This document shows, in pieces, positions 7,991 through 14,887 of a stretch of DNA of 24,811 nucleotides. The DNA lies in the NCBI GenBank assembly GCA_052035955.1, contig JBPOHD010000045.1:1-24811 (forward strand). Reading direction: 5' to 3'. Source of the stretch: JAEUNJ01 sp052035955 (GTDB lineage: Bacteria > Pseudomonadota > Gammaproteobacteria > Burkholderiales > Rhodocyclaceae). The notes beneath the pieces were generated by a model. It worked only from the letters and a program-made list of their open reading frames with translations. It made no database searches and was not told where the DNA came from. How positions within the stretch are numbered: the first letter of the stretch is position 1; every line of letters starts with the position of its first letter. Made by a program: the position numbers and the translations under genes.

Positions 7991-8371
7991 CTATGCGCCG
8001 GCGGATTGCCGGCCCGAGACGAAGCGGCGGGCATCCTCCAGGTTTTCGAAACGGCGCCATTCATGGGGCGAGACCCCCAGGTCTTCGTGGATGTCGAGGA
8101 TGGTCTGTATGACAGGGTGCTTCCCGACGAAGGCGACCTTCAGGTTCGGAATGGCGCGGATGGCGACGCTGGCACGCGCCACCAGATATTCGATGCCACG
8201 CCGGTCCGCATCGACTTCCTCGCATCCGCTGAAATCATGGATGATGTAGCGCAGCGAGTCGGTGCGCTCGTGGCCCTGGAGCTGCGCCCCCGACGCATCC
8301 AGTTCCTGGAGGGTGACCACGCCGGTGAGGCGGCGCAGGACACCCGTTTCCTCCCAAATCACTTCGACCAC
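7991..8371 (-). CDS. Small STAS/SpoIIAA-like protein, uncharacterised
   Basis: This is a 126-residue product if started at GTG 8371, which has GGAG seven bases upstream; a second in-frame GTG at 8362 is possible. The pattern RYIIHDFSGCEEVDADRRGIEYLVARASVAIRAIPNLKVAFVG is alternating strand-helix-strand, as in SpoIIAA-like STAS domains. These share a strand with a D or N, then a helix, then a hydrophobic strand followed by a helix. The end HEWRRFENLEDARRFV resembles the last helix of such proteins. No membrane segment or signal is present. It may be a cytoplasmic regulator or partner-binding protein. The neighbours (GST genes convergent, an unknown gene upstream) do not point to a role. The family assignment is fold-level inference. 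Confidence 0.65.
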   Translation of the reverse strand: MVEVIWEETGVLRRLTGVVTLQELDASGAQLQGHERTDSLRYIIHDFSGCEEVDADRRGIEYLVARASVAIRAIPNLKVAFVGKHPVIQTILDIHEDLGVSPHEWRRFENLEDARRFVSGRQSAGA

Positions 8372-8478
8372 CGCAGGACTCCGGGCTGGCAATTCCAGCC
8401 ACCATTGTACCGATCGGGCGCCACCGGCGCGTCCTGAAGGCGCGCCCGATCGTTCCCGGGCGTCGCCCCTGCCGGGGC

Positions 8479-8802
8479 TCAGAAGTGGTACTTCGTCTTC
8501 GCCGCCCATTCGCTCCCCGGCCGGAGCCTGTGCAGCAGCCGGAAGGCATCGCGGGAATGGGTGGGCTTTGCGGTCCGCTTGTCTCCGCAGGCCGGGGCCT
8601 GGCATCCCGGGCGGGTGGCGGCGCGGGGTCTCGCCATGTCGTCGGCCAGGCCGTCGGCGGTGGCGTAGCCGCCCAGGATCAGGGCGCGGGTCCAGACGTC
8701 CTGGGCCAGGGTGTCGCGGTATTCGGCGGGGAAGTCCCGGGGCGGGAAAATGGCATTCCGATGGCACGGGTGGCGGTCCCGCCCGCCTCTGGCGGACGCC
8801 AT
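8479..8802 (-). CDS. Hypothetical small protein
   Basis: This frame of up to 107 residues has strongly G/C-biased third codon positions from about 8750 down to the stop, as expected of real coding DNA here. It also has a protein-like segment FPAEYRDTLAQDVWTRALILGGYATADGLADDM, and ends RDAFRLLHRLRPGSEWAAKTKYHF. The ATG at 8802 lacks a ribosome site, so the true start may be internal. I do not recognise the family. It lies about 100 bases upstream of the STAS-like gene on the same strand and about 90 bases from divergent crcB. It could be a real small gene or the remnant of a longer one. Confidence 0.45.
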   Translation of the reverse strand: MASARGGRDRHPCHRNAIFPPRDFPAEYRDTLAQDVWTRALILGGYATADGLADDMARPRAATRPGCQAPACGDKRTAKPTHSRDAFRLLHRLRPGSEWAAKTKYHF

Positions 8803-8894
8803 CGCGACGGTGCCCGGGGTGCTCGGGCCGGCCGGGGCTGTGCGAGAATCGCCCCGGGCCGGCCCTGCCGCGGGCCCGGACAGGGGGAATTTCC

Positions 8895-9278
8895 ATGTGG
8901 AAGCCGATCGTTGCCATCTCGCTGGGCTCCGCCCTCGGCGCCCTGCTGCGCTGGGGCCTGGGCATCAAGCTCAACGGCATCCTGCCGGCGATTCCGCTGG
9001 GCACGCTGACGGCCAACCTGGTGGGCGGCTACATCATCGGCCTGGCCATCGCCTTCTTCGCCCAGGCACCCGGCATCGCCCCGGAATGGCGCTTGCTGAT
9101 CATCACGGGCTTCTGCGGCGGACTGACCACCTTCTCCACCTTCTCCGCCGAGGTGGTGACGCTGCTCCAGGAGGGAAGGCTTTCCTGGGCCCTGGGGGCC
9201 ATCGCCGTGCACGTGACGGGTTCCCTGCTGATGACGTTGGCGGGACTCGCATCCTGGCATTGGCTCAAGGCTGCCTGA
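8895..9278 (+). CDS. crcB: Fluoride ion channel CrcB/Fluc
   Basis: This 127-residue inner-membrane protein starts at ATG 8895, with AGGGGGA at 8882-8888. It has four membrane helices and the CrcB signatures GALLRWGLG (N-terminal Arg), GTLTANLVGGYIIG (the conserved Asn of the pore), and GFCGGLTTFSTFSAE, containing the Phe residues and TTFST sequence that line the fluoride path and bind the central Na+. Fluc channels are dual-topology dimers that export fluoride passively. A DUF190 gene follows 37 bases downstream, a pairing often seen for crcB. No fluoride riboswitch could be recognised upstream. Confidence 0.95.
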   Translation: MWKPIVAISLGSALGALLRWGLGIKLNGILPAIPLGTLTANLVGGYIIGLAIAFFAQAPGIAPEWRLLIITGFCGGLTTFSTFSAEVVTLLQEGRLSWALGAIAVHVTGSLLMTLAGLASWHWLKAA

Positions 9279-9315
9279 GGCCGGGCAAGGCCCTGCGGAT
9301 TCGGGAGGACACGCA

Positions 9316-9630
9316 ATGAATGGTTACCAGATCACCTTCTTCACCCACCAGGACAAGCGCCACAAGGGCAGGTCGGTCGGCGACTGGCTGGTCCATCTGG
9401 CCCGGGAACTGGGCCTGCGGGGCGCCACCCTGATTGCCGGCGGGGAGGGCTTTGGCCATGCCCGGCACCTCCATTCGGCCCACTTCTTCGAACTGGCCGA
9501 CCAGCCCGTGGAGGTGACGATGGCCGTCACCGAAGAGGAGGCTGGGCGCCTGTTCGATCGCCTGGCCGCGGAGGGCGTCCATCTCTTCTACGTCAAGACC
9601 GCCGTCGAGTTCGGTGTGATCGGCGGATAG
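9316..9630 (+). CDS. DUF190 family protein, crcB partner
   Basis: This 104-residue cytoplasmic protein starts at ATG 9316, with GGGAGGA at 9303-9309. It has the ferredoxin-like fold pattern of DUF190 (UPF0166): an N-terminal ITFFTHQDKRHKGRSVGDWLVHLARELGL in which the helix follows the first strand, GATLIAGGEGFG, HSAHFFELADQPVEVTMAV, and a final strand FYVKTAVEFG. DUF190 proteins are often encoded beside crcB and are suspected to regulate or assist fluoride export, but no mechanism is established. It is probably co-transcribed with crcB. The gene is followed directly by the palindrome array. Confidence 0.88.
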   Translation: MNGYQITFFTHQDKRHKGRSVGDWLVHLARELGLRGATLIAGGEGFGHARHLHSAHFFELADQPVEVTMAVTEEEAGRLFDRLAAEGVHLFYVKTAVEFGVIGG

Positions 9631-9687
9631 CCGGATCGGCCTGCAAGGGAGCAGCGTGTTTGACGGGATGCGTCTTGGTCCGCCGGC

Positions 9688-10238
9688 ATCGCGCCGCATG
9701 CAGCGCTCCTACAGGGCCGCGCCGTCCGGTATTTGTAGGAGCGGCGGTCACGCCGCGATGGGGTCTGGAGCCGCTGCAATCGCGCCGCATGCGGCGCTCC
9801 TACAGGGCCGCGCCGTCCGGTATTTGCAGGAGCGGCGTCCTCGCCGTGATGCCTCCGATGGCCGCGGGAAAGCGAAGACCTCACCGCAAAGACGCAAAGG
9901 CGCGAAGGGCCGCAGAAGAAGGCAGGGCGGCCTGTGGTTCCTGTATGCGGCGGCCACGCCGCGATGGGGTTTGGAGGCGCTGCAATCGCGCCGCATGCGG
10001 CGCTCCTACAGGGCCACGCCGGTCGGCTCTTGTAGGAGCGGCGGTCACGCCGCGATGGGGTCTGGAGGCGCTGCAATCGCGCCGCATGCGGCGCTCCTAC
10101 AGGGCCGCGCCGTCCGGTATTTGTAGGAGCGGCGGTCACGCCGCGATGGGGTTTGCAATCTCGCCGCTATCGCGCCGCATGCGGCGCTCCTACGGGGGCA
10201 TCGGTCGGTTCTTGTAGGAGCGGCGTCCTCGCCGCGAT
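9688..10238. repeat. REP/BIME-like array of alternating inverted palindromes, 91-bp period
   Basis: Eleven copies of a 26-base palindromic unit alternate in orientation. Forward copies (TGTAGGAGCGGC...GCCGCGAT) are at 9734-9759, 9825-9850, 9942-9965 (degenerate), 10031-10056, 10122-10147 and 10213-10238. Inverted copies (ATCGCGCCGCATGCGGCGCT and CCTACA) are at 9688-9713, 9779-9804, 9985-10010, 10076-10101 and 10169-10193. Same-orientation neighbours are mostly 91 bases apart, and the linkers are also repeated (one type near GGGGTCTGGAGGCGCTGCA, the other near GGGCCGCGCCGTCCGGTATT). The form is that of BIMEs built from REP sequences, which RAYT transposases mobilise in other proteobacteria. 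The array fills the gap between two convergent genes, where it may also stop transcription. Open frames across it are artefacts of the repeats. Confidence 0.93.
9883..9908. repeat. CGCAAAGACGCAAAGG-type short repeat inside the palindrome array
   Basis: The segment contains stacked near-copies of CGCAAAG (ACCGCAAAG, ACGCAAAGG, CGCGAAGG) with a 9-base rhythm. It sits in a 91-base island (9851-9941) that breaks the regular array and lacks the inverted unit expected there. Similar AAAGACGCAAAGGCGC strings occur between genes in many environmental bacteria, but I cannot name a function. Confidence 0.55.
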
Positions 10239-10265
10239 GCTTGCCGCGGCCGGGGAACCCGGACG

Positions 10266-11702
10266 TCATGGCATGATGAAGACCGCCTTCTCCTTGATCC
10301 TCACCTTCTGGTTCTCCACGTCGGCGATCTCCAGGAACACGGGGTGGGACCCGCGGCCGGCGGCGTCGTTGCGGGCCCGCAGGGCGAAGGAGACGGCCTT
10401 GGTGGTTGCCGGGGGGACGGATACCTCGGCGGGGGTCGCCAGGGCCAGGCTCTCCAGGCCGCCCACCGTCACCCGGTAGGTGTGGGGCTGTTCGTCGGTG
10501 TTCATGAAGCGCAGGGTGTAGATGTTCTCGATCTTCTCGTCCTCGACCTCGCGGGCCAGGGTGGCCCGGTCGCGGATGACGTCCACCTTGAGGGGCAGGC
10601 GGGCGGCGATGCTCCAGGCGGCGGCGATGCAGATGACGGCGAGGATGCCGCTGTAGATGAAGATGCGGGGCCGGAAGACGTGGCGGACGATGTCCCGATG
10701 GTTCCAGTGTTTCTCCAGGGCGTTCTCGGTCGAGTAGCGGATCAGGCCCCGGGGCGTGCCGGTCTTGTCCATCACCTGGTCGCAGGCGTCGATGCAGGCC
10801 GAGCAGCCGATGCATTCGTACTGGAGGCCGTTTCGGATGTCGATGCCGGTCGGGCAGACCTGGACGCAGATGCCGCAGTCGACGCAGTCGCCCCGGGCGG
10901 GGGCGCCTTCGGCGGCGGCCCTCTTGAGCTTCGGGCCGCGCGGTTCGCCGCGCTCCACGTCATAGGTCACGATCAGGGTATCCGGGTCGAACATCACGCC
11001 CTGGAAGCGGGCGTAGGGGCACATGTACTTGCAGACCTGCTCGCGCAGGAAGCCGGCCATGCCGTAGGTCGCGAAGCCGTAAAAGAAGATCCAGAAGGTT
11101 TCCCAGGGGCCGAGGCTGAAAGAGACGAAGGAGTCGGCCAGGGTCTTGATCGGCGTGAAGTAGCCGACGAAGGTGAAACCGGTCCAGAGGGCGACGGCCA
11201 GCCAGGCGGCATGCTTGGCGGCGCGCAGCGCGAACTTGCGGCCGCTCATGGGGGCCTTGTCGAGCTTGATGCGGGCGCTGCGGTCACCCTCTATCTTCTC
11301 CTCGATCCACATCAGGATTTCCGTGTACACCGTCTGCGGGCAGGCATAGCCGCAGAAGAGTCGTCCGCCCACGGCGGTGAACAGGAAGAGGCCGTAGGCG
11401 GAGATGATCAGCAGGATGGCCAGGTAGAGGACGTCCTGGGGCCAGAAGACCAGGCCGAAGAGGTAGAACTTCCGTTCCACGATGTCGAAGAGCACGGCCT
11501 GGCGGCCGTTCCAGGGCAGCCAGCAGAGGCCGTAGTAGAGCGCCTGGGTCAGCCACACCAGGCCCCAGCGCCACTTGCTGAAGAAACCCGAGACCGACTT
11601 GACCTGGAGTTTCTCGCGTTTGGCGTAGAGGGTGATGGGGGCGGTCCCGGCTTCGGGACCGGGGGGGGTACCGGGGACTCCGGGTGTATGCGGCTGGTTC
11701 AT
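10266..11702 (-). CDS. ccoG: CcoG (FixG/RdxA): cytochrome cbb3 oxidase accessory protein
   Basis: This 478-residue polyferredoxin-like membrane protein starts at ATG 11702, with GGAGG five bases upstream. It has several membrane helices (about 50-62, 86-110, 165-183, 200-215, 347-365). The cluster-region cysteines are FCGYACPQ (117-122) and VCKYMCPY (224-230), and two 4Fe-4S ferredoxin motifs have Cys273/276/279/283 and Cys297/300/303/307. A C-terminal Ig-like FixG domain follows (LPLKVDVIRDRATL to the end). CcoG reduces Cu(II) to Cu(I) for copper insertion into cbb3 oxidase. Here it is not next to ccoNOPQ; instead its start overlaps by four bases (ATGA, 11699-11702) the stop of a persulfide-dioxygenase-like gene, so the two are translationally coupled. 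Confidence 0.95.
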   Translation of the reverse strand: MNQPHTPGVPGTPPGPEAGTAPITLYAKREKLQVKSVSGFFSKWRWGLVWLTQALYYGLCWLPWNGRQAVLFDIVERKFYLFGLVFWPQDVLYLAILLIISAYGLFLFTAVGGRLFCGYACPQTVYTEILMWIEEKIEGDRSARIKLDKAPMSGRKFALRAAKHAAWLAVALWTGFTFVGYFTPIKTLADSFVSFSLGPWETFWIFFYGFATYGMAGFLREQVCKYMCPYARFQGVMFDPDTLIVTYDVERGEPRGPKLKRAAAEGAPARGDCVDCGICVQVCPTGIDIRNGLQYECIGCSACIDACDQVMDKTGTPRGLIRYSTENALEKHWNHRDIVRHVFRPRIFIYSGILAVICIAAAWSIAARLPLKVDVIRDRATLAREVEDEKIENIYTLRFMNTDEQPHTYRVTVGGLESLALATPAEVSVPPATTKAVSFALRARNDAAGRGSHPVFLEIADVENQKVRIKEKAVFIMP

Positions 11703-12379
11703 GAGTGCCTCCGGGCTTGCTGCATGGATGTGGGGATGAGGACGGCCTGCCGGGCTCGGGCCTGGTGGGCGATGAATTCGTCGCGGCTGGCGCCGGTCAG
11801 CGCCGGGTTGGCGTCCCGTTGCTCGCCGACGCAGGTGACGCGTCGTCCGGCGATGCCGTGGGCCGGATAGACCAGGGTCTCGTCGGGCAGGGCGAGGAGC
11901 TTGCGGACGAGGCTGTCGTAGCGGCTCCCCGGGTCTTCCTCGCCATGTTCGGCCGCATCCGCGCCATAGCCCGGCAGCAGGTCGCCGACGAAGGCCCGGT
12001 CGCGCCAGAGGTAGGTCATGCAGCCGCGGGTGTGCCCCGGGGTCTCCCGGCAACGCAGGGCCTCGTCGCCGAAGACGACGGTGTCTCCCTCCCGGACCCG
12101 GCGCAGGGTTCCCGGCAGTTCGACGGGGCAGCGGTCTCCGACCACCAGGCGGGCGCCGGCCGCTTCCCGCAGTTCCAGGGCTCCGGCGATCTCGGGTCCG
12201 TGGGCATGGGTCAGGAGGATGTGGACGGCTCGGCAGCGAAGCTCGTCGAGCAGGCCCAGGACAAGGGTGGCCTCGCCGGGGGCGGGGTCGATGATGACCG
12301 CCTCACGACGATCGGTATCGGCCAGCAGGTAGGCCAGTCGGCCGCTGGGCCGGTCATGGAATTGGCGCAGGATGGTCAT
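11699..12379 (-). CDS. ETHE1/persulfide dioxygenase-like metallo-beta-lactamase-fold protein with altered metal motif
   Basis: The product has 226 residues from ATG 12379. A longer frame from 12451 would start inside the sigma-54-like promoter, so it was not chosen. The beginning (ILRQFHDRPSGRLAYLLAD) and later parts (ETPGHTRG with His116, AFVGD with Asp133, ETLVYPAHG with His174, EQRDANPAL) match ETHE1-type persulfide dioxygenases and glyoxalase-II-like enzymes. The usual THxHxDH motif reads THAHGPE (57-63). Both His58 and His60 are kept, but the Asp and His of the second metal site are replaced by Pro62 and Glu63. ETHE1 works with a single iron using first-site ligands, so activity is possible but unproven. 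It is coupled to ccoG and divergent from a FisR-like activator, suggesting a role in sulfane sulfur or redox homeostasis. The ribosome site is weak. Confidence 0.85.
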   Translation of the reverse strand: MTILRQFHDRPSGRLAYLLADTDRREAVIIDPAPGEATLVLGLLDELRCRAVHILLTHAHGPEIAGALELREAAGARLVVGDRCPVELPGTLRRVREGDTVVFGDEALRCRETPGHTRGCMTYLWRDRAFVGDLLPGYGADAAEHGEEDPGSRYDSLVRKLLALPDETLVYPAHGIAGRRVTCVGEQRDANPALTGASRDEFIAHQARARQAVLIPTSMQQARRHS

Positions 12380-12446
12380 GGAAGCAAGACTCGATGGGTG
12401 GGCGTGGGCATTTCCTGGCACTGTCGTCAAAGCGCCGTAAACTCCT

Positions 12447-12462
12447 ATCAAGCTTCGTGCCA
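12447..12462 (-). promoter_or_regulatory. Sigma-54-like promoter for the MBL-ccoG operon
   Basis: Read on the - strand the sequence is TGGCACG-AAGC-TTGAT. The -24 block TGGCACG is perfect and the spacing to the -12 block is exact (N4). The -12 block is TTGA instead of TTGC, so the usually conserved C is missing. It lies about 68 bases upstream of the ATG at 12379. The divergently encoded sigma-54 activator 150 bases away is the natural regulator. Confidence 0.6.
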
Positions 12463-12501
12463 GGATGGTGCGAATGGCGAAAATCTCGGCAGATCATTGG
12501 C

Positions 12502-12517
12502 ATGGATCGCAATCCAT
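12502..12517. promoter_or_regulatory. Inverted repeat in the divergent region, possible activator site
   Basis: ATGGAT (12502-12507) and ATCCAT (12512-12517) form a perfect 6-bp inverted repeat around CGCA. It lies between the MBL-ccoG promoter and the FisR-like gene, about 45 bases upstream of the -24 element. That is closer than usual for an enhancer site. Another pair, GCCATT at 12528 and AATGGC at 12567, is farther away. Neither is more than a candidate. Confidence 0.3.
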
Positions 12518-12557
12518 ACAGAGTGTAGCCATTCCTCGATGACGAAAAAAGACATGA

Positions 12558-12588
12558 GTGACACCAAATGGCGCGCTCGAGCTAGAAT
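12558..12588 (+). promoter_or_regulatory. Possible sigma-70 promoter for the FisR-like gene
   Basis: GTGACA at 12558-12563 (five of six to TTGACA) and TAGAAT at 12583-12588 (five of six to TATAAT) are separated by 19 bases, two more than ideal. Transcription would start some 20 bases before the ATG at 12616. The region is the most AT-rich of the neighbourhood. Confidence 0.35.
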
Positions 12589-12615
12589 AGTGACAGAAAA
12601 GGCACTAACCGGGCG

Positions 12616-13992
12616 ATGAACCTTCAGAGCCGTTCCCTCTCTGAACTGCTTTCCTTCCTCGACGAGCTGGGCGAGCCGCGGATCGTCATGGACGCGGACT
12701 ACCGCATCGTCGGCGCCAACCGTGCCTACGCCCGGGAATTCGGCCACGGGCAATCCGTCGTCGGGCGCCGTTGCTACGAGGTGTCCCACGGCTTCACGGT
12801 TCCCTGCGACCAGGCGGGAGAGTCCTGTCCCCTGCGCATGAGTCTCGACAGCGGCCAGCCGGGCCGGGTCCTCCACCTCCACCACACGCCCCGGGGCGAG
12901 GAGCACGTGGACGTGGAGACGACGCCGATCCGGGCTGCGGACGGGAGCCTGGGCCATTTCGTCGAGACCTTGCGGACGGTCCGGCACGCCTCCAGCCGGC
13001 CGGCGACCGAGGGACTGGTCGGCCGGGCCGCGGCCTTCAACGCCATGCTTGCCCTGGTGACCCGGGTGGCGCCCACGGAGGCGGCCGTCCTGTTGCTGGG
13101 CGAGACCGGGACCGGCAAGGAACTGGTGGCGCGCCTGATCCACGAGACGAGCGGCCGGGCCGACGGGCCCTTCGTGGTCGTGGACTGCTCGGGCCTGACC
13201 GAGACGCTGTTCGAAAGCGAACTCTTCGGCTACGAGAAGGGCGCCTTCACCGGCGCCACCCATCGGAAGACCGGCCTGGTCGAGGCGGCCAGCGGCGGGA
13301 CCCTGTTCCTCGACGAGGTCGGGGACATACCCATGGCATTGCAGGTCAAGCTGTTGCGCCTGCTGGAAACGGGGACCTACCGGCGAGTCGGGGGCGTGGA
13401 CACCCTGGGCTCGGACTTCCGGCTGGTCTGTGCCACCCATCGGGACATGGGGCGCATGGTGGACGCGGAAACCTTCCGGCGCGACCTCTACCACCGCATC
13501 GGGGTGTTTCCGGTCCATATTCCCGCCTTGTCCGAGCGGCGGGAGGACATCCCCCTGCTGGCCGACTCCTTGCTGCGCCGGGTCGCCGGTCCGCGCCGGC
13601 GGCGGCTTTCGGAAGGCGCCCTGCACCACCTGGCGGCGCGCGCCTGGCCCGGGAACATCCGCGAACTGCGCAACCTGCTGGAACGGGCCTCCATCCTCGC
13701 CGACGGCGAGGAGATCCAGGTCTCCCACCTGGCGCCCCCGGTGCCCGGTTGGCCGGCCGCGGCGCATTCGACGGAGGATCGGCCGCTTGCCGTCCCCGCG
13801 TCGGCGGACGAGGTCTTCCGGGTCGCCGGCGCCGAGCCCCTGGACGATCTGGAACGGCGATACCTGCGCTGGCTCGACGGCCGGTTCGCCGGCGACCGGG
13901 ACGCCCTCGCCCGCGCCCTGGGCATCGGCCGGCGGACCCTCTTCCGCAAGCTCCGGGCGGCCGGGCTGGTCGGTTCGCGCCCCGGCGCCTAG
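12616..13992 (+). CDS. fisR: FisR-like sigma-54-dependent activator, probable sulfane-sulfur sensor
   Basis: This 458-residue activator has an N-terminal PAS-like sensor domain (about 8-122), an AAA+ domain (about 132-370) and a Fis-type helix-turn-helix (about 425-450, DALARALGIGRRTLFRKLR). The AAA+ domain carries Walker A GETGTGKE (162-169), the sigma-54 contact loop GAFTGA (209-214) and Walker B LFLDE (230-234). The sensor has the motif RRCYEVSHGFTVPCDQAGES followed by CPL, placing cysteines at 53, 64 and 71. As I recall, these are the same positions as in FisR of Cupriavidus pinatubonensis, where polysulfide modifies them and the protein then activates sigma-54 transcription of pdo and sqr genes. 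It is divergent from a persulfide-dioxygenase-like gene preceded by a sigma-54-like promoter, which fits. No strong ribosome site precedes the ATG. Confidence 0.85.
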   Translation: MNLQSRSLSELLSFLDELGEPRIVMDADYRIVGANRAYAREFGHGQSVVGRRCYEVSHGFTVPCDQAGESCPLRMSLDSGQPGRVLHLHHTPRGEEHVDVETTPIRAADGSLGHFVETLRTVRHASSRPATEGLVGRAAAFNAMLALVTRVAPTEAAVLLLGETGTGKELVARLIHETSGRADGPFVVVDCSGLTETLFESELFGYEKGAFTGATHRKTGLVEAASGGTLFLDEVGDIPMALQVKLLRLLETGTYRRVGGVDTLGSDFRLVCATHRDMGRMVDAETFRRDLYHRIGVFPVHIPALSERREDIPLLADSLLRRVAGPRRRRLSEGALHHLAARAWPGNIRELRNLLERASILADGEEIQVSHLAPPVPGWPAAAHSTEDRPLAVPASADEVFRVAGAEPLDDLERRYLRWLDGRFAGDRDALARALGIGRRTLFRKLRAAGLVGSRPGA

Positions 13993-14873
13993 GCGCGCCG
14001 CAGCCGGTCCCGCAGGGCCAAAGCTTCGTTGGCCGCCAGGGCCCCCAGCACCAGGGTGCCCCCGACGAGGGTGGCGGCATCCGGCCGCTCCCCGGCGCCC
14101 AGCCATGCCCAGGCGACGCCGAACAGCACCTCGAGGAGCCCCAGCAGGGCGATCTCCGGCGCCGGCAGTTCCCGGCTCAGGCGCACCACGATCAGGCAGG
14201 GCAGGGCCAGCTGGACGACGCCCAGCAGCGCCAGGAGCGCCAGGTCGTGGAGGGAGGCGCCGAAGGGCCAGGCCAGGGGCAGGGTTGCGGCGGCCGAAAG
14301 CAGCGCGCCTATCAGCACGGCCGGCAGCATGTCGGGCCCCTGGCCGGCCTGCCGCCCGGCCGCATGCTGCAGCACGAGCCAGTTGGCCGCCGCGGCGAGG
14401 GGCACGGCCAGGGCGACCAGGCTGCCGACGAGGGAGGCGCCCGATCCGGCCTCGTGGCCGAACATCCAGGCGATGCCCAGGCCGGCGACGGCAACGGCGA
14501 GCCAGGTGCGCACCGGCAGCCGATGGCGGAGCAGGACGCGGGCGGCGAGGGCCGTCGCCAGGGGCCCGACGGCCATGGCGACGAGGACGTTGGCCACCGT
14601 GGTCAGGGTGATCGCCACCATGAAGGCGGTATACATCACGGCCCAGCAGGCGCCGGAGACCCAGACCGGCCAGGGAGCGTGGCGCAGACGGCCGAGGCGC
14701 TCGGGACCGCGCCCGGTGCCCAGGGCGACGATCAGCGCGGCGGCATTGAAGGCGCTGCGCCAGAAGGTGACTTCGAAGCTGCGGGCCGATTCGAGGTGAC
14801 GGCTGACGACCCCGGCGATGCTCCACAGGAAGGTGACCAGGACCATCAGGGCGACGGCCCGCCCATGAGGCAT
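13989..14873 (-). CDS. DMT superfamily (EamA) permease
   Basis: This 294-residue inner-membrane protein with about ten hydrophobic helices is arranged as two EamA halves (about 5-135 and 148-285). Examples are VALMVLVTFLWSIAGVVSRHLES at the start, VANVLVAMAVGPLATALAARVLL closing the first half and EIALLGLLEVLFGVAWAWLGAGE in the second. EamA members export metabolites such as amino acids; the substrate is unknown here. The start ATG 14873 lies 14 bases after the stop of the GGDEF/EAL gene, so it is the last gene of that operon. Its stop codon (TAG) shares the CTAG at 13989-13992 with the stop of the convergent FisR-like gene, leaving no intergenic terminator. Confidence 0.88.
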   Translation of the reverse strand: MPHGRAVALMVLVTFLWSIAGVVSRHLESARSFEVTFWRSAFNAAALIVALGTGRGPERLGRLRHAPWPVWVSGACWAVMYTAFMVAITLTTVANVLVAMAVGPLATALAARVLLRHRLPVRTWLAVAVAGLGIAWMFGHEAGSGASLVGSLVALAVPLAAAANWLVLQHAAGRQAGQGPDMLPAVLIGALLSAAATLPLAWPFGASLHDLALLALLGVVQLALPCLIVVRLSRELPAPEIALLGLLEVLFGVAWAWLGAGERPDAATLVGGTLVLGALAANEALALRDRLRRA

Positions 14874-14887
14874 GCGGTGCCGGCCGT

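Noticed and set aside
8750..8894. Fluoride riboswitch (crcB motif) before crcB
   Set aside because: A GATGGC string occurs, but the pseudoknot and conserved GGNGATGG...TTCGCC and closing CTGATGGC parts are missing.
9660..10217. Open frames of 150-185 codons across the palindrome array on both strands
   Set aside because: Their products are repeats such as RMRRSYRAAPSG; they arise from the GC-rich palindromic units, with no ribosome site or homology.
10266..12053. 595-codon frame extending ccoG upstream
   Set aside because: The first 117 codons run through the MBL-fold gene in another frame and give Pro/Arg/His-rich sequence; the ccoG family start with a good GGAGG is ATG 11702.
12499..12514. 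TGGCATGGATCGCAAT as a sigma-54 promoter for the FisR-like gene
   Set aside because: The distance between GG and GC is two bases too short and the -12 block does not match TTGC.
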